Source of the DNA: Ohtaekwangia sp966211525
Lineage (GTDB): Bacteria; Bacteroidota; Bacteroidia; Cytophagales; Cyclobacteriaceae
DNA: 64,000 nt
Assembly: GCA_966211525.1 (NCBI GenBank)
Contig: CBIHOZ010000011.1
Span: 1 to 64,000, forward strand
Reading direction: 5' to 3'
Within the stretch, counting starts at the first letter, position 1. Every line of letters starts with the position of its first letter. The position numbers and the translations under genes were made by a program. Of the stretch, positions 60,370 to 64,000 are shown one piece after another. The notes under the pieces are model-generated. The model was not told the DNA's origin. It saw only the letters and a list, made by a program, of their open reading frames with translations, and did no database searches.

Positions 60370-61233
60370 ATGAGACAGCTTAAGATCAGTAAACAAATTA
60401 CCAACCGCGAGAGCCAGTCACTGGATAAATACCTTCAGGAGATTGGTAAGGTTGACCTCCTTACGCCAGATGAAGAAGTGGAGTTGGCGAAGCGTATCAA
60501 AGAAGGTGATCAGATAGCCTTAGAAAAACTTACCAAAGCTAACCTGCGTTTCGTTGTGTCGGTAGCAAAACAGTATCAGAATCAGGGACTTTCATTGGGC
60601 GATTTGATCAATGAAGGTAACTTGGGTTTGATCAAAGCTGCTCAGCGTTTCGATGAGACCCGTGGTTTCAAATTCATATCGTATGCCGTATGGTGGATTC
60701 GTCAGTCTATCCTGCAGGCATTGGCTGAACAATCCCGTATCGTTCGCTTGCCGTTGAACCGCGTTGGATCATTGAATAAAATCTCCAAGACATTCTCTGA
60801 ACTCGAACAGAAATATGAGCGCGAGCCTTCTCCGGAAGAACTTGCAGAAGTATTGGATGTAACAACAGCCGAAGTTGTTGACACCATGAAGATTTCCGGT
60901 CGTCACGTTTCCATGGACGCTCCGTTTGTTCAGGGTGAAGAGAACAGCTTGCTGGATGTATTGGAGAACGACAGCGAAGAAACACCAGACTCAGGTCTGA
61001 TGAACGACTCGCTGAGAAGAGAAGTACAACGTGCACTTTCTACATTGACACAACGTGAAGCAGACGTTATCACGCTTTACTTCGGTTTGAACGGTGAACA
61101 CTCCATGACACTCGAAGAGATCGGGGAGAAGTTCAACCTGACGCGCGAACGCGTTCGTCAGATCAAAGAAAAGGCTATCAGACGTCTCCGTCACACTTCA
61201 AGAAGTAAAGCTTTAAAACCTTACCTCGGTTAA
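60370..61233 (+). CDS. rpoD: RNA polymerase primary sigma factor (RpoD/SigA)
   Basis: 287 residues, short as in Bacteroidota. It begins with region 1.2 (SLDKYLQEIGKVDLLTPDEE), then region 2 (NLRFVVSVAKQYQNQGLSLG and RGFKFISYAVWWIRQSILQA), region 3 (RLPLNRVGSLNKISKTFSEL) and region 4 (LTQREADVITLYFGLNGEHS and RERVRQIKEKAIRRLRHTSR). Its short region 1.1 and altered region 4 explain the TAnnTTTG/TTG promoters found here. It lies 82 bases after pnp. A terminator at 61261 closes it. Confidence 0.97.
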   Translation: MRQLKISKQITNRESQSLDKYLQEIGKVDLLTPDEEVELAKRIKEGDQIALEKLTKANLRFVVSVAKQYQNQGLSLGDLINEGNLGLIKAAQRFDETRGFKFISYAVWWIRQSILQALAEQSRIVRLPLNRVGSLNKISKTFSELEQKYEREPSPEELAEVLDVTTAEVVDTMKISGRHVSMDAPFVQGEENSLLDVLENDSEETPDSGLMNDSLRREVQRALSTLTQREADVITLYFGLNGEHSMTLEEIGEKFNLTRERVRQIKEKAIRRLRHTSRSKALKPYLG

Positions 61234-61260
61234 AAACCAATATTTTTGAAATATTTTAAG

Positions 61261-61284
61261 GGTCTCGAATTCCGAGACCTTTTA
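61261..61284 (+). terminator. Terminator of rpoD
   Basis: GGTCTCG (61261-61267) and CGAGACC (61273-61279) form a 7-bp stem with loop AATTC and a TTTTATTTTG tail. It lies 27 bases past the rpoD stop and upstream of the true trxB start. Confidence 0.8.
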
Positions 61285-61311
61285 TTTTGTTACCCTATCA
61301 AAATAGTATTT

Positions 61312-62259
61312 ATGGCAAAAGAAGAAGTGAAAGTCCTCATCATCGGCTCCGGCCCGGCCGGATATACCGCTGCAATTTATGCAGCACGTGCAGGTCTGAA
61401 CCCCGTGTTATATACCGGAGGCCAACCTGGAGGTCAGCTTACCACTACGAACGATGTTGAGAATTTTCCCGGTTATCCGGAGGGTATAAATGGTCCGCAA
61501 ATGATGTTGGACCTTCAAAAGCAAGCCGAGCGGTTCGGCACCAAGATCAATTATGGTCTGGTAACAGCCGTGGATTTTTCAGGTTATCCGCACAAAGTAA
61601 CAATCGATGAGAAAGACGAAGTGATTGCTGAGTCGGTAATCATTGCAACAGGAGCAACAGCAAAGTATCTAGGACTTCCTTCTGAAGAGAAGTTTTATAA
61701 CCGGGGTGTTTCAGCATGTGCTGTATGCGATGGATATTTCTATCGCGGTAAAGAAGTAGCCGTTGTTGGTGCAGGTGACTCTGCTGCTGAAGAAGCTACT
61801 TACTTGTCGAAGCTTTGTACAAAGGTGCACCTGATTGTGAGACGTGACGAGATGCGTGCTTCCAAGATCATGCAGAACCGCGTGTTGAATACACCAAACA
61901 TTGAAGTACACTGGAATACGGAAACCGATGAGATACTCGGTGACGACAGCGGTGTTACCGGAGTGCGTCTTTTAAATCACAAGACTGGTGAGAAGAAAGT
62001 AATCACCTTGCAAGGCTTCTTCCTGGCCATCGGTCACAAGCCTAACACCGACATCTTTAAAGACTATATCGAGATGGATGAGACAGGCTATATTAAAGTA
62101 CAGGCTGGTTCAACCAAGACGAATATAGAAGGTGTATTTGCTGTAGGCGATGCGGCAGACAAAGTATACCGTCAGGCTATAACTGCAGCCGGTACAGGTT
62201 GTATGGGCGCGCTGGATGCCGAGAAGTTTCTCGTAGCAAAAGAGTTACAAACCGTATAG
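61312..62259 (+). CDS. trxB: Thioredoxin-disulfide reductase
   Basis: 315 residues from ATG at 61312; an upstream frame from 61246 runs through the rpoD terminator and is rejected. FAD binding is at VLIIGSGPAGYTAAIYAA, NADPH binding at VAVVGAGDSAAEEA, and the redox pair Cys136/Cys139 is in SACAVCDGYFY. The C-terminus has GVFAVGDAADKVYRQA. The enzyme reduces thioredoxin with NADPH. BshB1 is downstream (96 bases), so thiol-redox genes are neighbours. Confidence 0.96.
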   Translation: MAKEEVKVLIIGSGPAGYTAAIYAARAGLNPVLYTGGQPGGQLTTTNDVENFPGYPEGINGPQMMLDLQKQAERFGTKINYGLVTAVDFSGYPHKVTIDEKDEVIAESVIIATGATAKYLGLPSEEKFYNRGVSACAVCDGYFYRGKEVAVVGAGDSAAEEATYLSKLCTKVHLIVRRDEMRASKIMQNRVLNTPNIEVHWNTETDEILGDDSGVTGVRLLNHKTGEKKVITLQGFFLAIGHKPNTDIFKDYIEMDETGYIKVQAGSTKTNIEGVFAVGDAADKVYRQAITAAGTGCMGALDAEKFLVAKELQTV

Positions 62260-62282
62260 ACTGCCTATATTTGATTTATAAT

Positions 62283-62330
62283 AACGACTGCAGATGACCC
62301 TGTAAAGATTCATCTGTAGTCGTTTTCATT
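62283..62330 (+). terminator. Terminator of trxB
   Basis: The arms 62283-62297 (AACGACTGCAGATGA) and 62310-62324 (TCATCTGTAGTCGTT) pair over 15 positions with one wobble around a 12-base loop, followed by TTCATTT. Confidence 0.8.
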
Positions 62331-62355
62331 TTATATTCACGCATCAATTCCACCT

Positions 62356-63075
62356 ATGAAACTAGATATACTTGTACTTTCTGCACACCCGGATGACGCA
62401 GAGCTTGGCTGTGGCGGCACCATCGCGAAGCACGTTGCCATGGGACATAAAGTAGGATTAGTTGATTTTACACGGGGCGAACTCGGCACACGCGGTACTC
62501 CCGAGACACGAGCGATAGAGGCAGCAAACGCAGCCGAGATATTGGGTGTGGAAGTACGCGATAACCTCGGATTGAAAGATGGATTTTTTCAGAACGATCC
62601 GGAGCACCAGTTAAAAGTTGTTCAGGCTGTACGCAAATATAGGCCCGATATAGTGTTGTGTAATGCAGTATATGATCGGCACATCGATCATGGTAAAGGG
62701 GCATCACTCGGCTACGATGCGAGCTTCCTTTCAGGTCTCGCCAAGATTGAGACAACCGATGAACAAGGTAATAAGCAAGCTCCCTGGAGACCGAAAGTAG
62801 TATACCACTATATACAGAGTTTACTCATCGAACCCGATTTCATAGTAGATATATCCGGACATTGGAATACCAAGATCGAAGCGATCAAAGCGTTCAAGAC
62901 GCAGTTTTTCGATCCCAACAGCAAAGAGCCGGAGACCTATATATCGAGTCCTGCATTCTTGAGAATGGTTGAGTCACGTGCCCTTGAGTTCGGTCACGCG
63001 CTGGGTGTACAGCACGGTGAAGGGTTTACCACCAGACGTTATCCGGGTGTCGACAATCTTCTGGATCTGATATAG
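62356..63075 (+). CDS. bshB1: Bacillithiol biosynthesis deacetylase BshB1
   Basis: 239 residues of the LmbE/PIG-L deacetylase fold. The zinc site shows AHPDDAE (10-16), with a second His region in YDRHIDHGKG, and GELGTRGTPETRAIEA is the BshB signature. BshB1 removes the acetyl group from GlcNAc-malate in bacillithiol synthesis, a low-molecular-weight thiol used by many Bacteroidota. BshA and BshC are not in this window. It is close to trxB and converges with pdxH. Confidence 0.92.
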   Translation: MKLDILVLSAHPDDAELGCGGTIAKHVAMGHKVGLVDFTRGELGTRGTPETRAIEAANAAEILGVEVRDNLGLKDGFFQNDPEHQLKVVQAVRKYRPDIVLCNAVYDRHIDHGKGASLGYDASFLSGLAKIETTDEQGNKQAPWRPKVVYHYIQSLLIEPDFIVDISGHWNTKIEAIKAFKTQFFDPNSKEPETYISSPAFLRMVESRALEFGHALGVQHGEGFTTRRYPGVDNLLDLI

Positions 63076-63101
63076 TTATATAGTTAGTCTCCGGAGTATA
63101 C

Positions 63102-63743
63102 TCAAGGTGCTAACCGGTATATTTTCCAGGCACCATCAACTTTGTTGAACTGAATACGATCGTGCAGACGGCTGGGTCTGCCTTGCCAGAATTCAATCAC
63201 CAGCGGATCTACTTCGAAGCCTCCCCACTGGTGAGGCTTCGGTAATATTTCATGTCCTTCGAATTTCTTTTCAATTTGCTTTACGCGCTCTTCAAGGATC
63301 GAACGGTTCTCGATGATAGCACTCTGAGGTGATGACCATGCACCGATCTGCGAACCTCGTGGACGACTTTGAAAATATTCTTCGGATCGTTTTGCATCTA
63401 TACGCGCAGCAGTTCCTTCAATGCGCACTTGTCGCTCTAACTCAGGCCAGAAAAATGTTAACGCACACGCTGGCGTTTTCTCAAGCTCTTTTCCTTTTGA
63501 GCTTTGGTAATTCGTATAGAATACAAACTTACTGTTCTCAATACCTTTCAGTAAAACAATGCGGCTCGTAGGTGTACCGGTAGCATTGATAGTAGCCAGG
63601 TTCATGGCGTTAGGTTCCGGCACCTGCGCTTGCACGGCTTCTGTAAACCACTTCTCAAATTGTTTTACCGGGTCGCGCTGCACACTCGTAACATCGAGTG
63701 AAGCCTTGGAATATTCTTGACGTAAATCTGCAATGGCAAGCAT
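63102..63743 (-). CDS. pdxH: Pyridoxamine 5'-phosphate oxidase
   Basis: 213 residues from ATG at 63743 (MLAIADLRQEYSKASLD); the longer frame to 63815 lacks the family start. FMN and substrate contacts appear in PTSRIVLLKGIENSKFVFYT (RxVLLK motif), the NYQSSKGKELEKTP loop, FFWPELERQVRIEG, SRPRGSQIGAWSSPQS and the C-terminal PSRLHDRIQF plus IYRLAP. The enzyme makes pyridoxal phosphate, used here by MetZ. It ends 27 bases from the bshB1 stop, tail to tail. Confidence 0.96.
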   Translation of the reverse strand: MLAIADLRQEYSKASLDVTSVQRDPVKQFEKWFTEAVQAQVPEPNAMNLATINATGTPTSRIVLLKGIENSKFVFYTNYQSSKGKELEKTPACALTFFWPELERQVRIEGTAARIDAKRSEEYFQSRPRGSQIGAWSSPQSAIIENRSILEERVKQIEKKFEGHEILPKPHQWGGFEVDPLVIEFWQGRPSRLHDRIQFNKVDGAWKIYRLAP

Positions 63744-63923
63744 TTCTTTTCTAAAATTGAATTGTAAGTTTATATTACCGGAGTATTTCAGCCACTGACG
63801 TTTATCAGTGTGCAAACATGATATCCTACCTTCCTCTGGCCAAAATTAATTTTTAAAGACGCGAAAGAAACAGCCGTTGCAAAAAAACTTTCCCGACTCT
63901 TTATCAATCGATTTAAAGATAAT

Positions 63924-63939
63924 TATAGGTAAACCTATA
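63924..63939. repeat. Short operator-like palindrome
   Basis: TATAGGT and ACCTATA are perfect 7-bp inverted arms separated by AA. It lies upstream of pdxH near the right window edge. It could be an operator but only one copy is visible. Confidence 0.35.
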
Positions 63940-64000
63940 GATGGATCAGAAATAAAATTTGCACAGGTGAGACTGAAGTATTTTATTCATAGTATTAAAC

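Noticed and set aside
61246..61311. Upstream ATG at 61246 as the start of trxB
   Set aside because: The stretch contains the rpoD terminator hairpin, and the family start MAKEEVKV is at 61312.
1..64000. tRNA, rRNA, tmRNA or RNase P genes
   Set aside because: No cloverleaf with a GTTCRA T-loop and no conserved rRNA or ribozyme segment was found on reading the spacers.
1..64000. Insertion sequence, phage or integrative element
   Set aside because: No transposase, integrase, phage structural or toxin-antitoxin gene was seen; base and codon use look even across the genes.

Overview
The window looks like chromosomal DNA of a free-living Bacteroidota bacterium, most likely from the Cytophagales. 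The evidence is the gene content (Porin_10-type barrel, DUF5777, DUF6929, DUF3667, COG3014, BshB1, a short RpoD of 287 residues, the LptE/SecG neighbourhood), promoters of the TTG-N19-21-TAnnTTTG type instead of sigma70 -35/-10 boxes, few clear Shine-Dalgarno sequences and some TTG starts. I see no rRNA, tRNA, phage, insertion sequence or CRISPR array. Almost all genes are core or housekeeping; the unusual material lies mainly in the spacers.

Layout. 1-8.1 kb: small accessory genes (DinB fragment, AraC regulator, SRPBCC protein, a 51-residue zinc-ribbon membrane protein, a DUF6929-like protein, a lipoprotein, SPW membrane protein, DUF1624 acyltransferase-like protein), an inverted-repeat-bounded element at 1817-2015, then isochorismate synthase and a hotdog thioesterase (menaquinone route). 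8.2-16 kb: histidine phosphatase, TPR protein, COG1579 coiled coil, Nif3, LpxK, porin and MiaE. 16.1-21 kb (minus): SecG, acidic repeat protein, LptE, sigma54 activator and MiaB. 21-31 kb: gamma carbonic anhydrase, a conserved-looking gene interrupted by an in-frame TAA, OmpH/Skp, a 1052-residue NTT-HEAT-cNMP fusion, two tandem candidate small RNAs, a haem lipoprotein/YceI/YceI/DUF5777 cluster and a sodium symporter. 31-41 kb: OsmC, O-succinylhomoserine sulfhydrylase, ribulose-phosphate epimerase, LpoB/COG3014, a beta barrel, GyrA and a TPR protein. 41-55 kb: MFS transporter, LigD and Ku (non-homologous end joining), TetR plus a COQ8-like ABC1 kinase, alpha/beta hydrolase, LytS/LytTR two-component pair, DUF3667 protein. 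55-64 kb: 32-residue membrane peptide, START-like protein, LptF/G permease, RpsO, Pnp, RpoD, TrxB, BshB1 and PdxH.

Themes. Several genes serve the envelope: LpxK, LptE, LptF, OmpH, SecG, LpoB and barrels. tRNA A37 modification is represented by MiaB and MiaE, thiol redox by TrxB and BshB1, and DNA repair by LigD and Ku. The most novel-looking item is the pair of tandem transcription units at 26459-26735: each has a Bacteroidota-type promoter, an identical 22-nt 5' block and a near-identical terminator hairpin, with no conserved reading frame. Other points of note are the in-frame TAA at 21894, a terminator hairpin embedded in a signal-peptide region at 10278-10307, a self-contained membrane peptide gene at 55117, heptanucleotide GAAGTAA arrays at two loci, and Ala at the quinolone-contact position of GyrA.
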